The notes beneath the pieces were generated by a model. That model made no database searches and had not been told where the DNA came from. It saw only the letters and a program-made list of their open reading frames with translations. From assembly GCF_031755915.1 (NCBI RefSeq), contig NC_083388.1:19370001-19434000 (forward strand): 64,000 nucleotides of DNA. Reading direction: 5' to 3'. Position numbers and translations under genes: made by a program. Shown one piece after another: positions 1-13,219 of this stretch; the first letter of the stretch is position 1; each line of letters opens with the position of its first letter. The stretch is from Ziziphus jujuba (Eukaryota > Streptophyta > Magnoliopsida > Rosales > Rhamnaceae).

Positions 1-781
1 AGTCACAGGTAAACTTCCATCTTCAACTATCTTTTTATTTTCTTTCCGATTTAGTTGTGTTTTTTAAATTTGTTTCAACATGGGTTTTCATTATTGCAAA
101 CATCTTTCTGCAAACAGTTAGAGAAGCAACGAAGAGCTGATCAGGAACTTAAAAAGAGGGTGTTGAAGTTGGAGTTCTGTCTCCACGAAGCTCGCTCGCA
201 GACACGCAGACTCCAAAGGGTAATTATGATTCTGTTTTTGATGTTGTTTTTACCTACTTTATTAAAAGTCAAAGTTGATTCATGCCAAGTTTTATTTACT
301 AGTGATCCTGTGTTAGCCTATATATTATTATACGGACCGCCATGTGTTCAGTAGGACGTTTTTTGTTCTACTGAAGCCATGTGGGTCCTTTTCATTCGAT
401 TAAATGGCCCACATACTATATTGTCTCAGTTACTAATGATCTGCCCTGCCCCTGCATCATACAAACTAGCATCTTTGAACGCTACTCTCATTTTGTACTG
501 ACCAAATGAGCACAATTTGATTCCATTTCCACAAGAAATTAAGTTCTTTGTTCTGTTCATATAAGCAAAGGTCATACTGCAACTTCTACAATCTAATAGG
601 TTCATCATGACAGATGGGAGAGCGAAGAGACAAAGCTTTGAAAGAGCTTAAAGAGCAGTTAGCAGCAAAACAGCAGGTTGAACCATCGGGTGCTGAAAAG
701 CATAAGTTCTGGGAAACTTCTGGATTCAAAATCGTGGTGTCCATGTCAATGCTAGTATTGGTAGTGTTCTCTAAGCGATGA
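1..781 (+). CDS. NEAP: 3' end of a NEAP-like coiled-coil, tail-anchored nuclear envelope protein (partial)
   Basis: Only the last exons are in the window: 1-8 (ending in a GTAAAC donor), 118-219 and 614-781, joined in phase 0 and ending in TGA. The visible protein is a charged, Lys/Arg/Glu-rich helical segment with heptad character ([19 protein letters not shown]), then another charged stretch. It ends in a short hydrophobic tail ([15 protein letters not shown]) followed only by SKR and the stop. That is the layout of a tail-anchored protein with its coiled coil in the cytoplasm or nucleoplasm. From memory, the ending resembles plant nuclear envelope-associated proteins (Arabidopsis NEAP1-3), which sit at the inner nuclear membrane and interact with SUN proteins. 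Its place next to X8, haspin and RLK genes agrees with NEAP3 (At1g09470). The coiled coil and tail anchor are seen in the sequence; the family name is inferred. Confidence 0.62.
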
Positions 782-2484
782 AATCATTGCGTTGAAATAT
801 TTACTGTGTATAAAGAAGCTGAAATTTTTAAAATTTTAGTTGAGGTGCTTAGGAATAGTTGCAGGAGGCCATTTTGCTTGAAGATATGCTCATTGTAGAG
901 GTTCTCGCTCTTTGTGTAGCAGTAGCTGAGAAGTACATTTCGCTCTTCTCATAGTTAGAAGTTAAGATACTACACTTTCGGTATATATATCAAATATTGA
1001 GTCTATGTAGGGCGTTACTTTTTATGCTCTTTGAGTAATATTTGCTAGTAGACTATTTTTGTCATTTTGCTATGCTTAAAACAATACTTGATATTACACA
1101 GCAATTAATATCTGTATGGCGTGATGGCTACCATAATTGTGGAAATCCAATTTTTGTTCTGAGTAAATTTTATACATCTTTGTAAAAGAAAAACAAAATA
1201 TTAGTTTACCTTTTCGGTTTTTGTGATACCTTCTTTTATCCTTTTTTCATTTCCTAGAAAAAACAAATTGATTGCCTACTAGACATTATTTTTTTTGGTA
1301 AAAGCCTACTAGACATTATGATCCTTAAAGTAGACTACAAATTTTACTGGGTTTCCACAGTTGCTTTGGTTATAATTTCACAGATCTCAAATCAAGATCG
1401 AAGTCAAAAGATCTGGTGGAATAGTGTCGTTTAAGATTCAATGATGATTTGCATGTACAAATGGGTATCCAAAGCTTAATGAAGGTGGTTACATGGCTTT
1501 TATAATTGTTAGGAGAAAAATATCTATACTATTTACCTTTTCTTGTCACGCCAAAGATGGATCACACTTTGTGTCCTTTTTTCTTTTTCTTTTTTTATAG
1601 AAAGTTCACACTATGTGTCTACTTCAATAACTTCTTGGACATTAAACGCTATCCTTTATCTCTATTGCAATTCTTATCTCTAATTTATATATTCTTGGAA
1701 TTTTACGGACTACCAACTTCTTGAATCTATAAGGTATGACATGGTTGTTAATGTAATTAGCATCTTGCTACACAAACTTGGTATATGCTTTATAGATGTA
1801 TAGTTAGAAGGAAAATTATGCTTAAACAAGAATTAAACTGCTCTTAGAAAGGGATCGATAGATTTTTATTTTTTTTATTTTTTATTTTTTATTTTTTATT
1901 TTTGTGGCGGGGAGGGGGCGGCTTTTCTCAATATTATTTTCCACATGCAAAGATGAGTTGCCCAATTGCCATGATGTATCATGGTTTCCATTAAGAGAGC
2001 CGAACTTTACACTAATGAAATGTAGAATTCAATGTCCATTCAATAATATTCATACAATGTGAAACAAACACTTTTTCTCCAACATTTTAGATTCAAATCG
2101 GTCTTCTAATCAGTACTTTCTTAGCAGATATCTGTTCATAAGGCTTTTTCCTAAACCTCCACAACTTCTAACAGATCTACAAAGATCATAAATCTCTTTT
2201 GTACCCATTACGCCTCAGTTTTTGAAAATGTTTTTTTTTTTTTTTTTTTTAAGCATCCCAACATTTAGAGATGGAATGTAACATATAGAACTTTATCTAT
2301 GGTCGAAACCAAATTAGCATATCCCAATATTGGAGCTCATGCAGGCTTAGTGACCATCTACCTTAAAAGGATATGGTAATTATCAACTCAGCTTCTGCAA
2401 GTCACTTGTTTGTATCTTCCCCTGCAAATATAGTTCTGTACACAGCTCTGTGACGGTTGTTGAACTTGGCTAGCCTCTAAAATC
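782..2484. other. Intergenic between convergent genes: 3' flanks, no gene seen
   Basis: This lies between the stop of the NEAP-like gene (+) and the stop of the X8 gene (-), so it should hold both 3'UTRs. It is AT-rich with a T-rich (TTTTTA)n-like tract near 1866-1901, a short GC-rich patch (about 1902-1922), and a poly-T tract near 2230-2250. Short open frames here have no recognisable domain and no splice context. Confidence 0.6.
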
Positions 2485-4821
2485 CTAAACATCTATGACA
2501 AGTTTTCTCAAAACAAAGAACGTTAGTAAAAAGATGCAGCCAGAAAATGGCCTCAAACCAACTGATTTGGAAGTTATTGAACTGTTGTAACCAGGAGGGA
2601 TTTCAGATCCGAAATCGGGGGTGGTTCCTGAAGCTGGGTTGCTAGTATTTAAGACGGTAGGTGGAGTACCATACCTGTAAGTATACATGGAATAAAATAC
2701 AAGGTTACTTTTATTTATTTATTTATTTTTCCTTAAAGAAGTCATGAAAAAAAAGAGCTTTGAAACTCATCAGGTAGAAAGACTTTACCCTGTTACCCCT
2801 GATCCTGATGGTGGAGGTGTTGTTGCTGTTGGAGTTGGTGTTGGAGTTGTTGATGATGGGATTGGAGTTGGAGTTGTTGGTGTTGGAGTTGATGGCGTTG
2901 GAGTTGATGGTGTTGATGGTGTTGATGGTGTTGATGGTGACGATGAGGATGATGGGTAAATGCAGGAACCAGTGCCTGTTACAAAATTCATGGAGGGTTT
3001 AAGAAGGCTTTACTTCTATGAAGCAACAAAAACAGATAATACTCATACCAAAGAGAAGTAAAACATGATCATCAATGAAAACAGATAATACTCATACCAA
3101 AAAGAAGTCAAACATGATCAATGAAAATAACTTTTCTTACTTGGATTGGCATTAACTATTGTGGCAGTGCCTCCAAAATCACAGCTTGTAGGAACTGGAT
3201 TCTTCTGATAATAGCCATTGAATGCATACGAGGCGTGGTTTTGCAAAGTATTGGGATTGTAACAACTCCCACCTTGCTGAATCTGTGAACAATCAATTCC
3301 TCCCATCCCACAAGCATAGTCAAGTGCCGCCTGAAGTGCAGTCTCAAGTGCTCCACTTTTAGCCACACACCAGGTAGCTCCCGGAACTGCAGGAGCATTG
3401 GTGGCTGCAGGAGGTGGCACAGGATTCGTAACCGGTGTTGTAACCGGAACAGGTCCAGACGGCGCTGGATATGTTGTCGCAGGGTTAGTGACAGGTTGTG
3501 CCCCCGGAACTGTAACAGGTGTTGTAACTGGTGTGTTAGCAGGGGCAGCGGGCGGTATGGTGATGGGAGTGGTGGAGGGAACTGCCACCGGAGTGGCAGG
3601 ATTCGTTGGTGTTATTGTCACCGTAGATGGAACGGTGACAATGGTTGGTGAGGGGTTATCAGGGGATAGGACTGGTGTAGTTGATATGGGAGTTGTGGTA
3701 AAGGTTGTCGTTGGTGGGATAATTGTGTCATGTAAAGTGGTTTTGAGGTCTAATTTTCTCAGGAGTTCTCTGTGTGAAGAAGGGAATATCTGTTCCTTTT
3801 CCCTTTCAAGCTCTTTCTGTGCAAAATCCTCTGTTTGTACTACATCTGCATATATCCCAGCAATCCTACCTCTAATCTTCCTGTTGTTTGACAAAGCTTT
3901 GGAGACTTTACGAGTGAATTCAACCACTTCTTTTTCCCCAGCAACAGCAGAGCTCTTGATTGTCAAAACCATTGGAACATCTTTGCAAGCAAGAATGGAT
4001 GCAGCGAGTTTGGCTCTTTCAATAACTGACTCAACAAACCCATCACTCACTCTCAATTCTCCATCAATGCTGGCTTCTACAGTTACATATGATCTTATTT
4101 CCTTGATGTAAGTAAGAATCTTTTGTAGCTCTCTTTCATGGGTTTTGCTCAAATTCTTCAAAAATGGTAAAGAAAATGAAACCGAGACCTTAACTTGTCT
4201 GTCAACATGAAAACCAGTGAGAACAGAGTGTATGGATTTCAAGGTGGATAAAACTGTAGGAAGCTCATTGCTGCTAATTGCTATAATGCTCTTGATGTTC
4301 ACTCGAGGAAGAAAAGCGATTACATGGGTTTTGAGCCATGAAATAGCAGCAGATGTAGATTGTACAAGAATTTCAGCCTGGCTATGGTTCACATAGAGAT
4401 CAACAGACAAACTCCTATTGTACAGATTACTCAGAACCTTATGATCTTCCACAAAAACCCGAACCTTAGATGGGGGAACATTGTTTTGCTCGAGGAATGA
4501 CATTGTTCCATCAAGATATGAGGTCCCTGTGCTTCCTCCTGCATGGTAGGAGAAACCCACCTGAGTTCCTGGAAAGCAGAAAAGAAGCTAGAGTTAATAT
4601 ACACTGCAAATTTTTAGCCGTAAATAAGTATAGCAACAGGAAAATGATCAAAAGCCGAAAAGATTTTATATTTCCATTTCTCAAATTGGGTAACATTAAA
4701 AAAAAAGTTTTTTTTTTTTTTTTTTTTTTTTTTGGGTGTGTAATAGTTACTTACCAGAAGAGCAGCTAGTGAAAAGAGTAAGGAAGAATAAGAAGAACCA
4801 TTTACAAGTTCCTTCTGCCAT
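2485..4821 (-). CDS. Secreted, probably GPI-anchored X8/CBM43 protein with a degenerate GH17-like N-terminal half
   Basis: Four exons on the minus strand: 4755-4821, 3141-4568, 2789-2975, 2485-2674; 623 aa, all introns GT-AG and phases consistent. The ATG at 4819-4821 starts a signal peptide ([17 protein letters not shown]...). After it comes a roughly 270-residue region starting [10 protein letters not shown]. It is reminiscent of the start of plant beta-1,3-glucanases (GH17), but I find no NENxFP-type catalytic Glu motif. A Pro/Thr/Val-rich linker follows (about residues 300-420). The X8/CBM43 domain (about 422-510) has its Trp-Cys start and all six cysteines ([31 protein letters not shown]). 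Exon 3 adds a Pro-Ser-Thr linker, and the protein ends in a hydrophobic tail typical of a GPI signal. X8 domains bind callose, so a wall or plasmodesmal role without hydrolysis is likely. Arabidopsis At1g09460 is the likely counterpart. Purine-rich + strand DNA at 4930-5070 would give a CT-rich leader. Confidence 0.85.
2815..2956 (-). repeat. Coding minisatellite for the Pro-Ser-Thr linker of the X8 protein
   Basis: On the + strand this is a chain of imperfect GTTGGAGTT / GTTGATGGT units. On the coding strand it gives repeated STP, PTP and TPT triplets. It lies within exon 3 and keeps frame because all units are multiples of 3. It forms the extended, probably O-glycosylated spacer between the X8 domain and the GPI tail. 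Such tracts change length by slippage. Confidence 0.8.
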
Positions 4822-7191
4822 TGTAATATGAGGAAGTGTTTTCTGGGACTGAAGAAGAACCCAAATGGATTTTTTATGCGATTCATGTAATGGGGGTGCT
4901 TTGAAGAAAATTTCTCATAGAATTGGTATAAAAGCACTTGGAGAGAAAAGATACAGAGAGAGGGTGAGAGGGAAAAGTGTTGAAGATAAAGTTGAGGAGA
5001 GAAAAGTGAGAAAAAAAAAAGAAAGAACTAAAGAAGGAAGACCAAGTTGTGATGATAAAAGAAAAAGATATTACTTTGTAATGAAGGATGGGGTTGGAGA
5101 CCTTGTGTCCCTTCATGACAGTAGAAAAAAGGAAAGAAAGAATCAGCCATGCTTTTTCGCTTCTTTTCCATTTTCCAAAGAAAATTATATATTTATAAAT
5201 TCAAAGATATAAAGCAAAATCCTTGACAAGTGGCAAACCATATGCATATGCACATGCATTTACGGATTACCGACAAACATGCAGTATTCTTATGTTCTCA
5301 GATACCCCCAGAACCAACGTTGATGGCATGCCCACTAAACATTCTTAATATATATATATATATTTTTTTTTTTTATTTTTTATTTTTTTTTGGGGTGGTA
5401 TTGTCAAGTTTTCATAATTTTGAAGCAGCATCTGATATATTCTGCCTTTACACTACCAAATAACATTAACAATAAATAAGCACTAAAGATCGAACTTTTT
5501 GAATGGGTTGAGCAATGTCATTAAGGTTTCTTAGGATTTTTCTAATTAGAATTTGGTACCTTTATGACAGTAGCTTTTTCGCCCTCTGAACTCCTTATAA
5601 CATGCTGTTGCCGTTGTGTCATTAAACTTTCAATTTAGTGGCAATTTCTTCCTGTGGATGAGGTCATAGGGGGTTTATTTGCTCAGCCTCCCCACAGTAA
5701 TTTGTTTAGTTTATTATTACGAAGCTCAAATCTACTCGCTACATCAAGGATTTGCCAAATAATGAGAAACGGATATGAAAAGGCAGCTTGTGTTTTGGAT
5801 CAGATAAGTCCCAAAAAAGGAATGATGAGGCATTCAAAATGATAAGACCATTAAAAGACTTTACATTGGTTGGATGGTGTTAAAAGAAGATATTAAAATT
5901 CAATTTGGCTTAGATCAGCAAAAAGCATTGCAAAATTAATTACCGCTAATAAAAGGTAAAGGAAAATACAAAGACAAAGGGAAAATAATAATGATAATAA
6001 TAATAATAATAATCACCCTGGGAATAGGCCTAGAAATTTCGTTCAAGTTTTTGATAGTTTCTTCTTGGATAAGGTTGCCATACCCCAGTTCCCATTGACA
6101 AACAATGTGAAAAGTGATATAAAATTGGAAATTTCACTCTGTGCTGACTATATATATTCATCACTAAGGGGCAGAATATAAAAAATTGACAAGCAAAAAA
6201 CCTTTTATGAAATGATGTTTTTTTCTGCTGCCAAATTATTTTCCTTTTTATTTTATTTTATGCTTTTCTAATAATACTATCAGCGGCACATCTTTCTGCA
6301 GATTAAGATATAGAATATACAATCCCAGTGGAGACAACCCATGTGTGGATAAATTTATAATATTTTCTGTGTTTTTCAAGATAGTGAATCAAAAAGCACT
6401 TTGTCTGACTAGAGTCTCAGCCGAAAGCAAACAAGCTAAGAGATAGAATGTGGTTCATACGTCAAAAACGGCGATAACATTGGTGGATAAAATAGCAATT
6501 TTCATTTTCTTTTGTATAAAGAAAAGATATGGGGCAAATCCAGCTTATGCTTATTTGCTTTATGAATTTGTTGTGTTTCTCTTTAAAGTTTAGAATGGTT
6601 CTAATTTGGTACTTCAATATTATTGAACTAAACTGGCCGAAAATAGTAAACCTTCAGATACTATTCGTTATCTTAAAATGACATGTACAACTTCACAGTT
6701 TGAGATTCTGGGGAACAGGTACAGATAAGGGTTGGTCCACATCTTTTGGAACATAACATGCAAAATTCAAATTCGAACATGTAAAGCAAAGTCCAATCTT
6801 TTTTGGACACATGAATTTTTTTCCACGACTCAGAATGCGGTGGGATCGCACAATACCAGATGCTATACAAAAAAGTGGATATGAATTCTGTACTTCTCTG
6901 GGCATCATCAGAACATGATTATCATGTTGATATTTAACATTTATTAAGGCATTCAATGGCGAAACTACAATATTTACAAAGAAAAGTTGAAACAGTTTCC
7001 AGTAAAAGTAACTGCTAAATATTTTCCATGACATATAATCACAACTGGCTCATTGTTCACCAAGTTTTGTATACAACTACTCTACACAAAATGTGCGGGA
7101 TAATTCATGCTAAATTTACAATTAGCAACCATTTTTTCTTTTTTCCTTCTTTCTGTTATAACTTACAATATATTCATCCTCGAGTAATAAG
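4822..7191. other. Intergenic: promoter side of the X8 gene and 3' flank of haspin
   Basis: No gene seen. Next to the X8 start is a GA-rich stretch on the + strand (about 4930-5070), a CT-rich leader or promoter on the X8 coding strand. Further on are a TA/T tract (5347-5390), a short (AAT)n tract near 5988-6013, and AT-rich DNA. The part just below 7192 should be the haspin 3'UTR. Confidence 0.55.
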
Positions 7192-10100
7192 TTACGACGA
7201 GATGACATCAACAAATAATTCAGCAAAGAAAGGATCCAGAATTGCTTCTCGGGCTGACCGATATTTGTCTAAACGCTTCTTCAATGAGCGCATATCTCTC
7301 TCATTCTTTGATGTTCGTTCCTAGCAACACATTGAACAATAAAAACCTGGGCTGATAGGCTATAATTGTAAAACTTAAAGCCACTCTTAATATCTATCTG
7401 AACAACTTCTAGACACTTTTGTTTAGAACCACAAAATCTAAATTTGTAGAGTTAAATAGTACAGATTAGAATTAATGATTTGGTGAAGATATTGAAGAAA
7501 TTAAAAAAAGAAAAAAAGAAAAAGAAAGCTCTTACAAATGATTTCTTGAGAAGCAGTATATCCACCAAGTACAGCAGCCATAAGACATTTGTTCTTGGGA
7601 AACTGTAAATATGATAAGACATGATTATTCATCAATTAAATCTAGCAAAAATAAAAAATAAAAAAACATACAACAAGAAGGTTCCAGATTAATTTCACTG
7701 GGGAAACAAAGGTACCTTCCCTCCCAGCAATCTTCTGTTACCTCCTTCATCTTCCGGTATGTCTCAGACTGTAAATAATAAGAAAACTCAATTATGTCTT
7801 TTGACAAATATAAAATTTCTAACTCAACTTTAATTCCAGTTCCTTACTTGTTTGTCTCCTTTGGGACCTTTAAAGAGATAAGGATCCGAAGAGAGGTCTA
7901 AAAAAAGTATGTCTTCACCTGATATTTGTTAACAATGCAAAACTCATATCAAATTTGTCCACTAAAGAGAACTCATTGTGAGAAGAGTGAAAAAAGATAC
8001 CAGTATTGATTCTTGAAAGAGTGAAGTCAATTATTGATATCTGCAACCCAAATGTTTTGACAAAAAATTTCTTCCCCTCAAGAGTGAACTGCAATGTAAC
8101 GGAATCATTCCGGCTTAAAAGTATATTTCCCCTGTAAGAGATGCACTATGTAAGTCAGCAGTCAGCGACTTCAAAATGATAACCATAGTTTGCATAAAAA
8201 CCATACCAGTGAAGATCCCGATGTTCAAATTCATATGCAGCTTCAGCCACAGCAAGGGCAGCAGTAACCTGGAATGTATAATAAAATCAGATAATAAAAA
8301 CTAAAAGTTTTATAGTCACCTATAAATTGCAACTGCAGTTTGCAACTCACCTGAGCCAATAAAGTCCTAGCCTCATCAAAATTCAGAAGCACAAAGCCTT
8401 CAAGATCCTTGCCCCCATGTTCCAGCACAAACACAACGTAGCTCTGAAAGCAAAATTGTCAATCATAATTAACAACCTAAAATCATATCATATTCTTTCT
8501 AAGATAACTCATTTATATTGCAGATAATATATCTTATTAAGAAAGTTTGTTTTCTTCTGGTCCAATACATACTCGCATGTCATGTGCTTAAGGTAAGCAC
8601 AAGAGTAAGAAGTGAGAGCAAAGTGAAGACAAGTCAAGCACCACATAAATAGACAAGAAAAAACCTGTTTCTCTGGAAAGTCCTTGGGGTGATCATTTTC
8701 TGAACCATGTTTTTCATCCCAATTTTCCCATGCTTTTATTAATGAAGGATCATATGAACACTGGCATACCCTCAAACTGTAAAGTGTAGAGTACTGGGAT
8801 CAAAAGAAATATAACACTATCTCTAGCAAAGTAACAATATTCATAAAATATCAAAGTTTACACCAAAGCAAATGCATCCACCATGTCAGGCAATGGCCTG
8901 ATCTCACCAATATGTCAACATCTAGCCTGACTAGAAGCCTTATCAGTTGACCAAGATCAAGCACATGCCTAGTGCACTGACTTTGATGTTCAGAATGAGA
9001 ACCTAGGAATCCAACTAAAACTAACTGGGGATATAAATACTCTCTATAAAATCTTAAGTACGCATAGCACTGCAGAACTTTGAACATATTAGGCAGAAAA
9101 AATACGTACTCTACAGTTTCAATAAAGGTTGTGCAAGCATTACGAACATCATCCTCTTGTCTTCTTAAGCAATTAAGAGTTCGGGAGAGTACAACCTCCT
9201 CGAGCAATTCTGCTGATTTCTGGATTCAGCATCCACATTACCAAATAGGTCAGGAAAAAAAACAAAACAAAACAAAACAAGGGCAAACTTAATTATAATA
9301 ACAACATTAAAGGGCTACAATAAAAGTGAAATAACTTCACACAGGATACGTGGATAGAGTAATGAGTAATTACCTTTTGCACTTCAGCATTTACCCGTAA
9401 GTCTCCATCTATGGGAACGATTTTGCATACATAAGTGCCAGCCTTGAAAGCTTCTCCAAATGTTCCTTCACCTATTTTAACGATCTCCTGTAGGTCACTG
9501 GATACAAAAATTTAGTGTGCAATCAGATCAAGCAGAACCCATCCAGAGATTAAACTCTGGCGAGAAAATAATCACCAAATAAAATTTTACAAAGAGAACC
9601 ACAAAGAAAACAATGTAATGACAGGTTTGAGTTCTGATATTAACTGGAGTCATGGACCACTCAAGAGACAGAAAGCCTATAAACCCAGACTTCTCCATCT
9701 GATAGATGCCTCTTTTTACCTTTGAGATCCTATGCATCTTTTTTACACTAATGACGACGACCATTTAAAGTAATTCATGAACCTTAACCTGGGCTAAGAA
9801 TAAACTATCAACCTCAAAACATGGATATGCCTACGAACCATTGCAGCATTTGGGTTTGACGTGCAAGAGTTCTGTTGATTCATTTATACTGCCCGAGCAC
9901 TCAGAAAGTGCCGGAAGAATATGATGAAGATAAAAACAGACCTGTGTTTAGTGATTTAAAAAGAAAAAAAAAGGCTCCATTTGCTGAAGGAAAGACATAC
10001 TTTATTAAGATGTAAAAGCGACCTTCACATTGGATTAAATGAATATTTAACTTAAAAACACAAAGTATCATTAGAAATTGCATTCTGAAACAGAAACCAA

Positions 10101-11691
10101 TAAATTAAAAAAAAAAAAAAAAGGAAAAAAAAGAGCAAGATACGGACTTGCCCAATTGTTTATAAGGAATACGCAACTTACCAATACTTAGAGAATACAT
10201 CCTGGAATTTGGAGGGAGTAGACTGTCCGCAAACAGCTAATAAGGCAGCAAATGGATCCAAATGATCAGTTTCCGACGAAGTTGAAGTTGAAGCAAGAGA
10301 GAGTTTCTTAACCGCAAATTCTATATCCTCACAAGACTCATTTCCCACACCCTTTGTATCTATCTTGTGTGATTTGATGATATCCCTTTCAAGAACATTT
10401 CTATCAGTCAAATTTGATTTCAATCTGCTCTCAAAAGAATGCAACTGGGAACTGACTTTGAAAGAGGACCTTTCTGTGGTATTCAAATTCAAAAAATCAA
10501 AATCCTCCTCATCTATGGTTTCCGGGCCCTTGGCTGGAGTTCCTAATATCTTGGACAATGTACTAGAAGGTCCATAAGGATTTAACTTCTTGGAAATTAA
10601 CCATTTCTCTAATCTTGAAGACAAATGGGGTATTGCAACATCAGTTTGGTTGCCTATGGCCCATGTACCATATTTCTTGGGTGAGGGGCTCTCCTCCAAC
10701 AACTCAAAGGCATCAACCTCGTCAAAGTAAGCTCGCTCCAAGTCGAAATTGGAGGGTTGCACAAATTTTCCCTGGAAATGCCCAAAACACAGATAGCATA
10801 AAATGTACTAAACTGAAATGTTCTAAGATACCATGTAATATTAAATAGCTAAGGCATCAATATTTTCCTAAATTTTTAGAGGAGTGTGGCAACCAGAAAA
10901 CAGACCTGAGATAGTTCAATTCAAAAACTATAAAGCATTACTTGCTCATTAGCCAAAAACTTCCCATAAAATATACCAAAAACAGCATGCGATACAAAAA
11001 AGCAAAAAGGAGAGCGCAAGAGCCATACTTTAGGCAAAGCAGGTTTTCCTTTCCTTTTAGCCTGCTTAAGTTGAGGCTGATGATCAATGCAAGCGCCAAC
11101 AGCAATACTTGTCCTCCCTCTGTTTGGAAAAATTACCGCTCAGAAATCTAGATAATATAGTGGCTATTTTATTCTAGAAGAAAATTTCACTAATCACCAA
11201 TTCATCACACCCAAAGTAAAAACCCAGAAACAAAAATCATAGTTGATACTAGTCGACACCCAAATGTCCACATAATATAAATAAAGTAAGGACCCGAAAG
11301 AAACAAAATACAAGCAAACAATCTAATTTGACGCAAATTTCATTCAGCATCCTCTAGTAATCAAAAACTACACACCCAAAAAAAACCATTCAACGGATAT
11401 AAACTAATCAAACTCATATTACAAAATGCAAATATAGCAGAAAGCCAAATCTCAAACATATAGATAAGAAATGGGAACCCAGTTTCTTCCAATGCGTTTG
11501 ACATAGTTTTAAATAAAATAAAATAAAATAGAGCGAGTGGGAAATGAGAAGTTAACCTGGTGGAAAGGGAACGATTCCAACTTACACGCTTGTTGGGAGC
11601 AGCAGCAGCAAAACTCACCCTATGATGATTCGTAGCACCATAGGAACCCAACTGCTTTCTGACAACAATAAAATCAAAAACACAAAAACAG

Positions 11692-11727
<36 letters not shown>

Positions 11728-12083
11728 AGAAGGTAAAATGTTTCCAAAACGCAAACAGAAGAGAACCAAAAATAAAATTGCAGGGACACCCAAGAAAAAG
11801 CAAAAATTTTAAAATTAAAAAAAAGAAAAAAGAAATAGAACGTACGGGGGAACTACATCTTGAGGGGTTTTGTTGGGTTTTCTCCTTCCGTAAACTGCTT
11901 CACCATGCGAATGCTGCTCTTGTTGTTGATCGTTTCCTACGATTTCTGACCACAAATCTACGCAATTCCCACCTAAAACATATTTATATATACGAACACT
12001 TAAACAGTATGAAATTTGTTCCAAATGGAAAACAAAACTAACAAGGTTACGCCTTCTCTCTGTGTACCTGTTTTGGAACCCAT
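7192..12083 (-). CDS. HASPIN: Haspin-type histone H3 Thr3 kinase
   Basis: Fifteen exons on the minus strand: 12068-12083, 11846-11972, 11557-11658, 11029-11119, 10182-10771, 9374-9497, 9110-9219, 8665-8776, 8351-8443, 8207-8268, 8001-8131, 7848-7918, 7716-7768, 7536-7602, 7192-7320; 625 aa, all phases consistent. The N-terminal half (1-308) is a low-complexity regulatory region. The kinase domain is C-terminal: glycine loop GEGTFGEAF (about 318-326), Lys334 in CKIVPIDG, catalytic HRDLHWGN (Asp473) and the haspin-specific metal motif IIDFTLSR (Asp511) in place of DFG. No APE motif is seen. The tail carries the haspin block TNVLWLLYLVDILLLKK. Haspins phosphorylate histone H3 at Thr3 in mitosis and place the Aurora/chromosomal passenger complex. 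All catalytic residues are present, so the gene looks functional. The counterpart is probably Arabidopsis At1g09450. Confidence 0.96.
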
Positions 12084-12588
12084 TTCTGAGTTGCAGAGAG
12101 ACACTCAGTGAATTTGAATGCTGTCTGTTGGCGGGAGACGAATAGCCTTGGTCCTTGTGATGTATATTCTGAAGGGACTACGGACTGGAATGTCCGTCTA
12201 TGTATTCCACTTGCAGAAACTGTTTATGGGCCTCATTCCATTGGGCTCCCTCCTCCTCTCCAACTCACTTTCTATGGGCTTATTAAGCCCATATCATAAT
12301 TCGGTTCAAGATGAATATTTAGAATAAAATAACAGAATAACAATAAAAACCTTGTAAAATGGATATATTTCACATTCATATATGTTCTTTTGATCTCCAC
12401 AAACTTCACTATGAAATTTCTATAAAACCAAAACTATCTTCCACAGGAGGGAAAAAATATATATATATACATATATATATATATATGTCATTTAATGGTT
12501 AATACATCATTTTTGTTTCAGTTAATAATAATGTATATAATATAAAACTGAATAATTTATTATTTAATATAATGTCAAAATAAAACAT
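12084..12588. other. Haspin upstream region, no gene seen
   Basis: The first 200 bases are less AT-rich and should hold the haspin promoter and 5' leader. An open frame from 12118 to 12327 has no recognisable domain. A TA tract lies at about 12459-12486, and AT-rich DNA leads to the transposon edge. Confidence 0.5.
12127..12136. promoter_or_regulatory. Possible E2F-like site upstream of haspin
   Basis: GTTGGCGGGA lies about 45-55 bases upstream of the haspin ATG. It matches the E2F core (TTSSCSS) at all but the first, A/T, position. Haspin acts in mitosis, so cell-cycle control would make sense, but one imperfect match is weak evidence. Confidence 0.25.
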
Positions 12589-12591
12589 TTA

Positions 12592-13184
12592 AGGGGTGTA
12601 TTCAATTAGAAATTTAATGAATTTTAAAGATTTTAAAAATCCAAAGATATTTAATTAAGATTTCGATAGAATCTATTAAAATATTATGATATTCAATTCA
12701 GAATTCTGTAGAATCTATATAAATTTGATGTTATTCAATTATAACTTTTTAAAAGTCTATAAAAGTCTATCAGTATTCAAAAAGCCATTAACTTAGAAGG
12801 ATTTTACAAATTGATGGATTTGATTGAATTTTGAAATGCTAGGTATAAATACTCAAGCTTTTCACAAATCTAGTTTCCACTCCAGAGATTTCCTAAGATT
12901 TTAAAACACAAAACATTAAGTGAAACCCTGTTTTGAGACAGCACGAAGAACGAAAAACAAACGGACGAACCTAACCCGCTGGACGAACGGTCAAACGAAA
13001 CCGGCAAACTGACGGCAACTAAAACAACAGTCTTTCCTATGAGCTCTCTCCCCGTGCTTCCTTGCTTGATCTAGTTTTTGGGATATGAGTCAATTTTTCT
13101 GCTTTTTTCGCATTATCCTACTATTGTTTGATGAAAACTTAAATCAATGTTGTGAAATTTTGAATTCCAAATGAGAAGTTTTGA

Positions 13185-13219
<35 letters not shown>

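Noticed and set aside
2744..3002. Open frames on the + strand with GVGVDG-type and Leu-rich repeats
   Set aside because: They are shadows of the minisatellite coding for the Pro-Ser-Thr linker on the other strand.
3398..4111. Long open frame on the + strand, 237 codons
   Set aside because: It is the antisense of exon 2 of the X8 gene. Its Val/Gly-rich sequence mirrors the Pro/Thr-rich linker on the coding strand.
11361..11803. Hydrophobic Phe-rich frames on the minus strand
   Set aside because: The run of Phe is a poly-A tract in intron 2 of haspin. Only 11557-11658 is a real exon.
12108..12327. Two overlapping frames upstream of haspin
   Set aside because: No domain, no splice partners, and they lie where the haspin promoter must be.
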